A stretch of DNA of 64,000 nucleotides from Agarilytica sp033852175 (GTDB lineage: Bacteria > Pseudomonadota > Gammaproteobacteria > Pseudomonadales > Cellvibrionaceae), in NCBI GenBank assembly GCA_033852175.1, contig JAWSUY010000011.1, positions 1 to 64,000 of the forward strand, in the 5' to 3' direction. This document shows positions 18,583 through 26,240 of the stretch, piece by piece. The translations under genes were made by a program, and so were the position numbers. Within the stretch, counting starts at the first letter, position 1. Every line of letters begins with the position of its first letter. The notes below the pieces were generated by a model, which worked only from the letters and a program-made list of their open reading frames with translations, searched no databases and was not told where the DNA came from.

Positions 18583-19704
18583 TTAAGATGCAGACTTTAA
18601 CCAAGCCACCAAGCCACCCTCTAAACTTTTCGCTTTTAAGCCAAACCCTGCAAGTAACTGAGCCGCATTTTGGCTGCGTATGCCCGTCTGACAATAACAA
18701 GCTATCGTCTGATCTTTGTCTATTTCCGAATAGCGACCTTCAAGCTCAGAAAGCGCAATATGCATCCCACCGATATGAAACGCTTCACGTTCATTCTTAT
18801 CACGTACATCAATAACCGTCACACCGTCTTTTTCGCGTAAGCGATTAAACTCGGTGGTGGATATTGCGAGGCTGACGGCAGTATCGTTGGGCTTGGAATT
18901 GTCGGCTTCACTTGATTCAGAAGCGCAGACAAACAAATAATCTTGTTGATTCTTGTCAATATGTTTTTCCCCGCACAAGCAACTAGGGTCTTTCGCTAAA
19001 GCAATCTTCTGCATACTCAGCTTATTCGCATCAAATAGCATCAATTTGTTGTCGAGTGCAGGCGACTGCCCCGCAAGATACTTAAGCGCCTCATTAGCCT
19101 GAAACAAACCAAGCAGACCTGGTAATACGCCTATAACACCAGCGCTATTACAATCCTGTACTTCACTCGGCGCTTGAGGAAACAAACACCTAAAGCAAGC
19201 CTCTCCAGGTTTAAAAAAGGCACACTGGCCAGAATACTGATGAATGCTCGCGTAAACCCAAGCTAGTTGATGATTATGACAGAAATCATTAATGAGATAA
19301 CGAACAGGGAAATTGTCCGTACAGTCGAGGACTAAATCAAAGTCCTCTTTAAATGTAGTGTCGGGCGTAAAGTGTTCTTCAATTGCCGTAATCGAAATAT
19401 CCGAATTCAGTGCGAGCAAGCGTTTCTTGGCGCAAGCCGCCTTACTCAGGCCAATATCGTCGTGGGTATAAATCACCTGTCGCTGCAAGTTCGTCAGGTC
19501 GACGGTATCGCCATCTATAATGGTAAGATGCCCAACACCAGCAGCGGCAAGATAAAGTGAAACTGGAGAGCCTAAGCCGCCCATGCCAACGATAAGAATT
19601 TTGGATTTTTTTAAGCACGTTTGCCCATCCGCCCCAAAACCTTTTAGTTGGACGTGGCGAGTGTAGCGTAACCATTCTTGTTCTGTGAAAAGTGGTGATG
19701 TCAT
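18583..19704 (-). CDS. thiF: ThiF/MoeB-type adenylyltransferase fused to rhodanese domain
   Basis: The N-terminal E1-like domain (about residues 1-250) adenylates the C-terminal Gly of a sulfur-carrier protein, here presumably ThiS. It has the nucleotide loop VGMGGLGSP, the DLTNLQRQ segment, and zinc cysteine pairs (CFRC and CLCG). The C-terminal rhodanese domain (about residues 275-373) has an active-site loop CYCQTGIRS able to carry a persulfide. The fusion could activate ThiS and deliver sulfur in one polypeptide. It is the last gene of the thiamin operon, 120 bp after thiDE. A MoeB-like role is possible since the fold is shared. Confidence 0.85.
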   Translation of the reverse strand: MTSPLFTEQEWLRYTRHVQLKGFGADGQTCLKKSKILIVGMGGLGSPVSLYLAAAGVGHLTIIDGDTVDLTNLQRQVIYTHDDIGLSKAACAKKRLLALNSDISITAIEEHFTPDTTFKEDFDLVLDCTDNFPVRYLINDFCHNHQLAWVYASIHQYSGQCAFFKPGEACFRCLFPQAPSEVQDCNSAGVIGVLPGLLGLFQANEALKYLAGQSPALDNKLMLFDANKLSMQKIALAKDPSCLCGEKHIDKNQQDYLFVCASESSEADNSKPNDTAVSLAISTTEFNRLREKDGVTVIDVRDKNEREAFHIGGMHIALSELEGRYSEIDKDQTIACYCQTGIRSQNAAQLLAGFGLKAKSLEGGLVAWLKSAS

Positions 19705-19824
19705 TAATGTTCGTTCAATTTTGGTTTAGATTTGATTTGGCTTCGATTTAGTTCAGGCTTAACATCTGGTTTAGTTTTGGCTTAATTCGGGCTTAGTTCC
19801 CGCTCAATTTAACTCTCTCATAAT
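19705..19824 (-). repeat. Degenerate short repeats between thiDE and thiF
   Basis: The 120-bp gap consists largely of loosely repeated 8-12-base words; on the plus strand GGTTTAG, GGCTTAA and GGCTTAG recur between TTT-rich runs. No reading frame or convincing hairpin is visible. The only other gaps in this operon are 4 to 42 bp. Confidence 0.5.
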
Positions 19825-21315
19825 TCAATTTTGCCTCATTCGATCCATCAAATCCAAAGCCGCTGCTTCCGGGTCTTCAGACTGCGTAATTGCGGATATC
19901 ATCGCAATACCTTCAGCACCCGCTGCGGCAATGTCAGCAATGCGTTCAGCGTTTATGCCGCCAATTGCCACCATCGGGTAGCTTAATACTTTTCGCCAAT
20001 AGGCAAAGCCTTTTGGGCCTTGTGGAATCCATGGCATAGGCTTGCTATCGGTGTGATAAACCGGGCCGTAGGCAATATAGCTGGGTCGATAATAATGTGC
20101 CCGTGCCACTTCGTAATGACAGTGTGTACTAATGCCTAAGCGTAACCCCGCCTTAGCGATAGCAGGTAAATCAGTATCATCTAAATCTTCTTGGCCCAAA
20201 TGAATGCCGTAGGCCTTATGTTTGATTGCCAATTCCCAATGATCGTTAATAAACAAGCGCGCATTAAAATCCCGAGCATGGGTCACAGCTTGAGCAATCT
20301 CATCTTCTAAGGCTTGCCCCTCAAGAGTTTTGCAGCGCAATTGAATCGTAGTGATTCCGAGCTTTAATAATCGTGCCACCCAGCTTGCAGAATCCACCAC
20401 AGGATAAAGTCCCAATGGAGCGTCTTCGCCAGAAGGCAGAGCAGGAGAAAGGAATTCAGTTTGTTGATCGCTTTGGCTTTTATGGCTAAGTGTGGGTAGA
20501 TCAACTTCATCCGTAGGAAATGAATCGATCCAGACCGGTCCTTTTTGCTGAGCAACGGCATAGCTGTTTCTCAGGCCTTGGTTAATCGCCATCTTGCCAA
20601 TGACAACTGCATCCTCAACCGTGTAACCCAATGCAATGCTGGCGGCGATACAAGATGCTTGAGCGCAGCCAGTGCCACGACAGTTGTTTGTTTCCACGCG
20701 CGAACTGGCGAGCCAAAACTTTTTGCGATCGGTTAATGCCTGACTTGCCAAATAAAAGTCACGACAAATTTCACCGTCGGCATGTCCGCCTTTAAGCAAA
20801 ATATTTTTAGCGCCTGACAGTCGCAATGCATTAGCGGCAGATTCCATTGTCTCTGCAGAATCGATTTTCTGCCCAATAAATTTTTCAGCCTCGCCAATAT
20901 TGGGGCAAACTAAAGTCGCAAGTGGAAATAATAGCGATTGAAAAGCACTGATCAAAGCCTCATTTGCGAAATGTTCTCCGCTAGATGCCGCCAATACCGG
21001 GTCAACAATAAGCGGTGGCCGATGGCTGCTTTGGTAAGCGTCGACAAATATTTCCAATTGCTCACGGTTGGCAAATAATCCTGTTTTAATCGCCAAAACA
21101 CTTTCGTTGAAAGCTGCTTTTAGCTGCGAAGTAAAACCTTCTGGCGATACCGCATTAATTGCGTGAACACCTTTGACATCTTGCGCCGTGTTGGCCGTAA
21201 TCACTGTACGGGCATGAATGCCGAATGCACTTAAACTCTGGCAATCTCTTTGTAGACCCGCCATCCCCGACGAATCATTACCGGCAATAATTAAAACACT
21301 AGGACGTTCTTGCAT
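19825..21315 (-). CDS. thiDE: Fused HMP-P kinase / thiamine phosphate synthase (ThiD-ThiE)
   Basis: This 496-residue bifunctional protein phosphorylates the pyrimidine precursor and then joins it with the thiazole phosphate. ThiD occupies about residues 1-270: start VLIIAGNDSSGMAGLQRD, then ILLKGGH and NNCRGTGCA near the catalytic region of ribokinase-like kinases. ThiE follows from about 303 (GLYPVVDSASW) with QLRCK, the FINDHW strand, GIHLGQEDL and the phosphate-binding VAIGGINAE near 463. The fusion is common in gammaproteobacteria. It starts 4 bp after thiG stops. Confidence 0.95.
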   Translation of the reverse strand: MQERPSVLIIAGNDSSGMAGLQRDCQSLSAFGIHARTVITANTAQDVKGVHAINAVSPEGFTSQLKAAFNESVLAIKTGLFANREQLEIFVDAYQSSHRPPLIVDPVLAASSGEHFANEALISAFQSLLFPLATLVCPNIGEAEKFIGQKIDSAETMESAANALRLSGAKNILLKGGHADGEICRDFYLASQALTDRKKFWLASSRVETNNCRGTGCAQASCIAASIALGYTVEDAVVIGKMAINQGLRNSYAVAQQKGPVWIDSFPTDEVDLPTLSHKSQSDQQTEFLSPALPSGEDAPLGLYPVVDSASWVARLLKLGITTIQLRCKTLEGQALEDEIAQAVTHARDFNARLFINDHWELAIKHKAYGIHLGQEDLDDTDLPAIAKAGLRLGISTHCHYEVARAHYYRPSYIAYGPVYHTDSKPMPWIPQGPKGFAYWRKVLSYPMVAIGGINAERIADIAAAGAEGIAMISAITQSEDPEAAALDLMDRMRQN

Positions 21316-21319
21316 TGTC

Positions 21320-22099
21320 TTATTCCTGATGCCAAAAAGGTGTGCCGATAGTCGGAGTGCTGGGCTTGGCTAAATCGCGTTCATGGATCATACCGGCCTT
21401 GCCCGCTATATGACCGGCTTCTATCGCATACTTAAACGCGCGGGCCATCTCAACAGGATCGCTGGCGTTAGCAACAGCGGTATTTAACAATACACCGTCG
21501 AAGCCTAACTCCATTGCTTGCACAGCGTGAGACGGAGCCCCAATACCCGCATCGACAATCAGATTAATGTCCGGTAGTCGGTGCCGTAAAGTTTTTAAAG
21601 CATAAGGGTTTATCAAACCTCTTCCCGTACCAATCGGCGCGCCCCAAGGCATTAAAATTCTGCACCCCGCTTCAACAAGCTTTTCACAAAGGACTAAATC
21701 ATCTGTGCAATAAGGGAATACCTCAAAGCCTTGGGCGACCAGTTCGCGAGTGGCTTCCAGCAAACCAAATGGGTCCGGCTGAAGATTGTATTCATCGCCA
21801 ATGACTTCCAGTTTAATCCAGTTCGTATTAAACAACTCACGGGCCATCTGCGCCGTGGTGACCGCCTCTCTTACCGTATGGCAGCCTGCAGTATTGGGTA
21901 AGATATTAATATCCAAAGAGGATAATAAATTCCAGAAATCCGCGCCGCTTTTTTCGTTAGGGTTCTGTCTGCGCAAAGAAACCGTAACGATTTCAGAGCC
22001 AGAGGCTTTGATCGCGTCAAGCATAATCTGCGGAGAGGGGTACAAGGCCGAGCCAATTAAAAAACGGCTGTTGAGTTCTTTGTCTGCAATCTTCCACAT
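21320..22099 (-). CDS. thiG: Thiazole synthase ThiG
   Basis: ThiG condenses the ThiS thiocarboxylate, dehydroglycine and DXP into the thiazole ring. The 259-residue TIM-barrel protein shows FLIGSALYPSPQ at the N-terminus, LPNTAGCHTVREAV, the WIKLEVIGD strand with the Schiff-base lysine candidate, MPWGAPIGTGRGL and the phosphate-binding DAGIGAPSHA. It lies 6 bp after thiS, its direct partner, and 4 bp before thiDE. Confidence 0.97.
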   Translation of the reverse strand: MWKIADKELNSRFLIGSALYPSPQIMLDAIKASGSEIVTVSLRRQNPNEKSGADFWNLLSSLDINILPNTAGCHTVREAVTTAQMARELFNTNWIKLEVIGDEYNLQPDPFGLLEATRELVAQGFEVFPYCTDDLVLCEKLVEAGCRILMPWGAPIGTGRGLINPYALKTLRHRLPDINLIVDAGIGAPSHAVQAMELGFDGVLLNTAVANASDPVEMARAFKYAIEAGHIAGKAGMIHERDLAKPSTPTIGTPFWHQE

Positions 22100-22105
22100 G
22101 CTGAA

Positions 22106-22303
22106 TTAACCTCCTGACATCGGCGAGACGATTTCAATTTGATCGGACTCTTGTAATGTAATATCCGAATAACGGTTGCGCGTAATAAATTGATCGTTAA
22201 TCGCAATGGCAAAGGGGGTGCAGGGCTGGCGTTGATCCAGCAAGCTTTGCAAAAGACTGTTTTGTTCAACAGAGGCTTCTTCACCGTTTACAATAATTTT
22301 CAT
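22106..22303 (-). CDS. thiS: Sulfur carrier protein ThiS
   Basis: This 65-residue ubiquitin-like protein ends in Gly-Gly (PMSGG), the residue that is adenylated and thiocarboxylated. The start reads MKIIVNGEEA, typical for ThiS. It stands between thiO and thiG, 6 bp from thiG. Confidence 0.95.
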   Translation of the reverse strand: MKIIVNGEEASVEQNSLLQSLLDQRQPCTPFAIAINDQFITRNRYSDITLQESDQIEIVSPMSGG

Positions 22304-22345
22304 AATGATATCGTTAAGCTATGTTAGTCGGCACAAAATAAACGT

Positions 22346-23443
22346 TTACGCCGAGCAAGAGGTTACCAAATGTTTGGCGAGGTCACTTTGTTTTCCGTCA
22401 ATAATTTGCATGGCTTCTTCAGCAAGGGCTGGCGCTAATAGAAAGCCATGGCGAAATAAACCGTTGATGCGCATTAAGCCGGGTTCATTAAAAATCTGTG
22501 GCAAATTGTCCGGTAGGGCAGGTCGGCAATTGACACGTGCATTCATGATGGTGGCTTCAGCAAATCCAGAGTGAACGCTGTAGGCAGCTGATAACAACTC
22601 AAGAGTTGAGCGAACAGTGATAGCATCAAGGCTGTCACTCTCTATCTGTGTTGCCCCTAGAATATAAATATCCTTACTGCGCGGAACGATATAAATCCGG
22701 TAGCGCGGATGCATTAATCGGATCAAATGTTTAATGTTGACCTCGGGTGCGTATAAGGCGATAGTTTCGCCGCGAACACCGCGCAGTTGCGGTAAATCCG
22801 TTTTTGCGCCTAAGCCTCTGCAATCGATGACTTGGTCAAACGCCCATTCTGCGTCTTCTGACTGTACGCGCCCAGCCTCTACACTTGTTACTTTTGTGTA
22901 TTCGATCAAGGTACAAGGTAGGTCAGCTAGTCGATCTGCCAGAGTTCGCATAACGGCGGAAGAGGATACCCAGCATTCACCTTGAATATAGGTGGCGTCG
23001 TTAAATTTTTGATTGATCTCAGGTTCTTGTTCCGCAATCTGCGCAGCAGAAAGAGTCGTTAGCTTTCCTTTTGCTGCGGAAAGTCGTGAAACTCGCATGC
23101 GAAAGTTTTCTAAATCGGCATAGTCATTGGGGTGGGATAAAATAATACTGCCGTTTTGATAAAAGCCTGTGCGCCCCCCTAGGGTCGCGATAATTTTCGG
23201 CCAAATATCTAAAGAACGTAAGCCCAGTTCAACAATTTCTTCCTCGGCTGAATCCGCTTCCGAAATCGGGCTTAGCATTCCCGCAGCGGTGTACGCTGCG
23301 GCGATGCCCTTCTTTTTACCGTGGTTTATTTTATCTTGATCAAATAGTGTGACTTTATCGCCGCGAAGGGCTAGTTGCCATGCGAGTAGGCGCCCCATAA
23401 TGCCGGCGCCAACAATACCAATATGTGTGTTTGATAAACTCAT
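22346..23443 (-). CDS. thiO: Glycine oxidase ThiO
   Basis: This FAD-dependent amine oxidase makes dehydroglycine for the thiazole synthase, the oxygen-dependent alternative to ThiH. The Rossmann dinucleotide motif GIVGAGIMGRLLAW is at about residues 9-22, with the acidic end of beta 2 at LFDQD. DCRGLGAK and the late glycine-rich substrate region follow. Its 365 residues are normal for the family. It is spaced 22 bp after thiC and 42 bp before thiS. The choice of ThiO rather than ThiH points to aerobic thiamin synthesis. Confidence 0.93.
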   Translation of the reverse strand: MSLSNTHIGIVGAGIMGRLLAWQLALRGDKVTLFDQDKINHGKKKGIAAAYTAAGMLSPISEADSAEEEIVELGLRSLDIWPKIIATLGGRTGFYQNGSIILSHPNDYADLENFRMRVSRLSAAKGKLTTLSAAQIAEQEPEINQKFNDATYIQGECWVSSSAVMRTLADRLADLPCTLIEYTKVTSVEAGRVQSEDAEWAFDQVIDCRGLGAKTDLPQLRGVRGETIALYAPEVNIKHLIRLMHPRYRIYIVPRSKDIYILGATQIESDSLDAITVRSTLELLSAAYSVHSGFAEATIMNARVNCRPALPDNLPQIFNEPGLMRINGLFRHGFLLAPALAEEAMQIIDGKQSDLAKHLVTSCSA

Positions 23444-23465
23444 TGTTAATACCCGATGTTAACGT

Positions 23466-25313
23466 TTAAACGTTTTCAACTGGAATATAAACTTCAGAGC
23501 CTTGTTCTTTAAACTCTTTCGATTTGTCTTTCATTCCGTTTGCTGCGTACTCGCGAACTTCCTGAGTGATTTTCATTGAACAGAACTTTGGTCCACACAT
23601 TGAACAAAAGTGAGCGACTTTAGCCGAATCTTTTGGCAGCGTTTCATCGTGGAATGCGCGGGCGCGGTCAGGATCGAGTCCCAAATTAAATTGGTCTTCC
23701 CAGCGGAATTCAAAACGCGCTTTTGACAATGTATCATCACGGTAACGAGCGCCAGGGTGACCTTTCGCAATATCGGCAGCATGAGCAGCGATCTTGTACG
23801 TAATAATTCCTTCTTTAACGTCGTCTTTATTCGGCAGACCAAGATGTTCTTTAGGTGTGACGTAACACAACATTGCACAACCAAACCATCCGATCATTGC
23901 AGCACCGATGCCACTGGTAAAGTGATCGTAACCAGGTGCGATATCTGTAGTTAAAGGCCCAAGCGTATAGAACGGCGCTTCATGACAAACCTCTAATTGC
24001 AGATCCATGTTTTCTTTAATCATATGCATTGGCACATGGCCGGGGCCTTCGATCATTGTTTGAATGTCGTGCTTCCAAGCAATTTTTGTTAACTCGCCTA
24101 ACGTTCTTAGCTCGGCAAATTGGGCCTCATCGTTGGCATCCGCCAAAGAGCCTGGGCGTAAACCATCGCCAAGCGAAAAGCTGACATCGTAAGCTTTCAT
24201 GATTTCGCAGATATCTTCAAAGTGCGTATAGAGGAAGCTTTCTTTGTGATGATAAATACACCACTTCGCCATAATTGAACCGCCGCGAGAAACAATCCCC
24301 GTCAAACGGTTGGCGGTAAGGGGAACGTGCGCAAGGCGAATGCCGGAGTGGATCGTAAAGTAATCCACACCTTGCTCAGCTTGCTCAATCAACGTATCGC
24401 GGAATATCTCCCAGGTCAGGTCTTCGGCAATGCCATTCACTTTTTCCAGTGCTTGGTAAAGCGGAACGGTACCAATCGGTACCGGCGAGTTACGCACAAT
24501 ATAGTCGCGAGTAGAATGAATGTGTTTACCTGTAGATAAATCCATTACGGTATCGCCGCCCCAACGGATCGACCACACCATTTTTTCAACTTCTTCTTCC
24601 ACGCCAGAGCTCAGCGCAGAGTTACCGATGTTCGCGTTAATTTTCACCAAGAAATTACGACCAATAATCATCGGCTCTAATTCCGTGTGGTTAATGTTCG
24701 CAGGGATGATCGCACGACCGGCAGCCACTTCTTCACGTACAAACTCAGCAGTAATCGGCTTTAAGGCACCCGCAAGACGAGCGCCCATTGGGTCACCCTT
24801 CAAACGTTCATTACGTTCGTCAGTATTAAATTCATTTACCAATGCTTCACGGCTTTGATTTTCACGAACGGCAATATATTCCATTTCCGCAGTGATAATG
24901 CCTTTGCGTGCATAATGCATCTGGCTGACGTTACAGCCTTTTTTAGCCTTACGTGGTTTGCGCTGTAGGGCGTTGTTGTTCAAGGCCGTGGCTTTTTTGT
25001 TATCGTCGAAGCCATTATCAATTGCTTGAATTACACGACCTTCGTATGGCTCAGTATCATCGCGAGCTTCGACCCAAGCGCTTCGCACATCAGCAAGCCC
25101 AGCGAATACGTCGATTTTCTTCGTCACATCCGTATAGGGGCCAGAAGTATCATAAACAGTGATAGCGGAACCATCCGTGAGCGAAATCTCACGCATCGGA
25201 ACTCGTACATCGGGGTGGCCAGGAACAGGTACGTAAACCTTGCGGCTACCGGATAGCGGTTCGCGTGTGATGATTTCGTCTTGAAGCTTGGATTGGGTGG
25301 TGGAGTCTTGCAT
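23466..25313 (-). CDS. thiC: Phosphomethylpyrimidine synthase ThiC
   Basis: This non-canonical radical-SAM enzyme rearranges AIR into HMP phosphate. The 615-residue sequence contains the ThiC domain start (PVPGHPDVRVPMREI), the core MHYARKGIITAEMEYIA, the IEGPGHVPMHMIKENM segment and the C-terminal cluster CSMCGPKFC. Length and sequence are normal. It is the first gene of the operon, behind a promoter and TPP riboswitch, so its expression should fall when thiamin diphosphate is plentiful. Confidence 0.98.
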   Translation of the reverse strand: MQDSTTQSKLQDEIITREPLSGSRKVYVPVPGHPDVRVPMREISLTDGSAITVYDTSGPYTDVTKKIDVFAGLADVRSAWVEARDDTEPYEGRVIQAIDNGFDDNKKATALNNNALQRKPRKAKKGCNVSQMHYARKGIITAEMEYIAVRENQSREALVNEFNTDERNERLKGDPMGARLAGALKPITAEFVREEVAAGRAIIPANINHTELEPMIIGRNFLVKINANIGNSALSSGVEEEVEKMVWSIRWGGDTVMDLSTGKHIHSTRDYIVRNSPVPIGTVPLYQALEKVNGIAEDLTWEIFRDTLIEQAEQGVDYFTIHSGIRLAHVPLTANRLTGIVSRGGSIMAKWCIYHHKESFLYTHFEDICEIMKAYDVSFSLGDGLRPGSLADANDEAQFAELRTLGELTKIAWKHDIQTMIEGPGHVPMHMIKENMDLQLEVCHEAPFYTLGPLTTDIAPGYDHFTSGIGAAMIGWFGCAMLCYVTPKEHLGLPNKDDVKEGIITYKIAAHAADIAKGHPGARYRDDTLSKARFEFRWEDQFNLGLDPDRARAFHDETLPKDSAKVAHFCSMCGPKFCSMKITQEVREYAANGMKDKSKEFKEQGSEVYIPVENV

Positions 25314-25434
25314 GTATAGCCCCGCTATTTATCGAAAAATAGTTAAGTGAGTATGGGGGCGCAGAAGCGGGTAACTGATCGCTTAAGACAGAACCTAGGG
25401 AGCCCAACAGACTGCCTGCAATCCTAAGCGAGAT

Positions 25435-25627
25435 ACTCGTCCCTACGCCGGTATTAGCCGGATCAGGTAATGCGGGTTCGTTTTTATACAAAGTAATAAG
25501 GTATTAGATTATTACGTGTTACTGCTAGCACATTGCTGCTATTTCAGCGCTATGGTCAACATAACGCGTCTCGCACCTTAATAGTGCGCAGTAATCAACA
25601 TCTCAGCCCGAAAGCACCCCGCGAGCG
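25435..25627 (-). promoter_or_regulatory. TPP (THI-box) riboswitch with large P3 extension
   Basis: On the minus strand the conserved 5' half reads GGGGTGC then CTGAGA (25620-25601) and the 3' half ACCTGATC then GCGTAGGGA (25468-25438), which are the TPP-aptamer signature elements. P1 can form from CTCG (5' end) and CGAG (3' end). Between CTGAGA and ACCTGATC lie 132 nt with nested hairpins (CGCAC/GTGCG, GTAATAA/TTATTAC), far longer than the usual P3 region. The expression platform must lie between 25434 and the thiC start. Confidence 0.93.
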
Positions 25628-25634
25628 TTGGCTT

Positions 25635-25662
25635 ATTATAGGGGCTTGGGTGGTGGTGTCTA
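25635..25662 (-). promoter_or_regulatory. Promoter of the thiamin operon
   Basis: On the minus strand a -35 box TAGACA (25662-25657) and a perfect -10 TATAAT (25640-25635) are separated by 16 bp. Transcription would begin about 6-8 bases further, right at the 5' end of the TPP aptamer. Confidence 0.75.
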
Positions 25663-26240
25663 CTGATTAGTCGGTAAATGCTCTGTGCTTGATTTGAGGG
25701 GTAAATCAGCGCTAATGAGAAGAAAAACCGCCATAAACGATACGGTTTGTAGCGCTTTAGTTGTTACGAGCTTTAATGCTGGCGCGTGAATAAAAAACGG
25801 ACTACTATTCCTTCGTTACCAATTCAGGAGCGGTTGTGCAGAATGGATTCATCCCATCATGTATTTTCCCTGACTAAATACTCGTGAGTAGCTTAAGTAA
25901 AGAGCTCTAATGTATGTCTTCGGCTGTCAGTTAGTGTGTGGCACTTTCCTGGTATTTAACTGTTAGCTGTTGATTAAATATTGCTTAGTGAAATCTATTT
26001 TGAGATGGCTAGCCGAAATAGGTGTTAGTTATTTTGTGATTGATCTTTAGTTTTCATTGTTCAGAACGACGAACTTACGATTGCTGTATGGGTGGAGAGT
26101 ATCGGGAGTATCGGGCGTATAGGAAATTTAAAGAACGTAGAGAATACAGCGGGAAAAATCTATAGCGACTGACGTTCTTCACTAAGGTCTGTCATTCGTA
26201 CTAAAAACATAAAAATAAAAACTTTGGAAGGTATAAAAGA
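25663..26240. other. Intergenic region between thiamin operon and lipoprotein gene
   Basis: I find no credible gene or strong hairpin in these 578 bp. A short near-repeat (GAGTATCGG / AGTATCGGG) occurs at about 26095-26120. The ribosome site GGAAGG lies shortly before the ATG at 26241. Confidence 0.4.
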
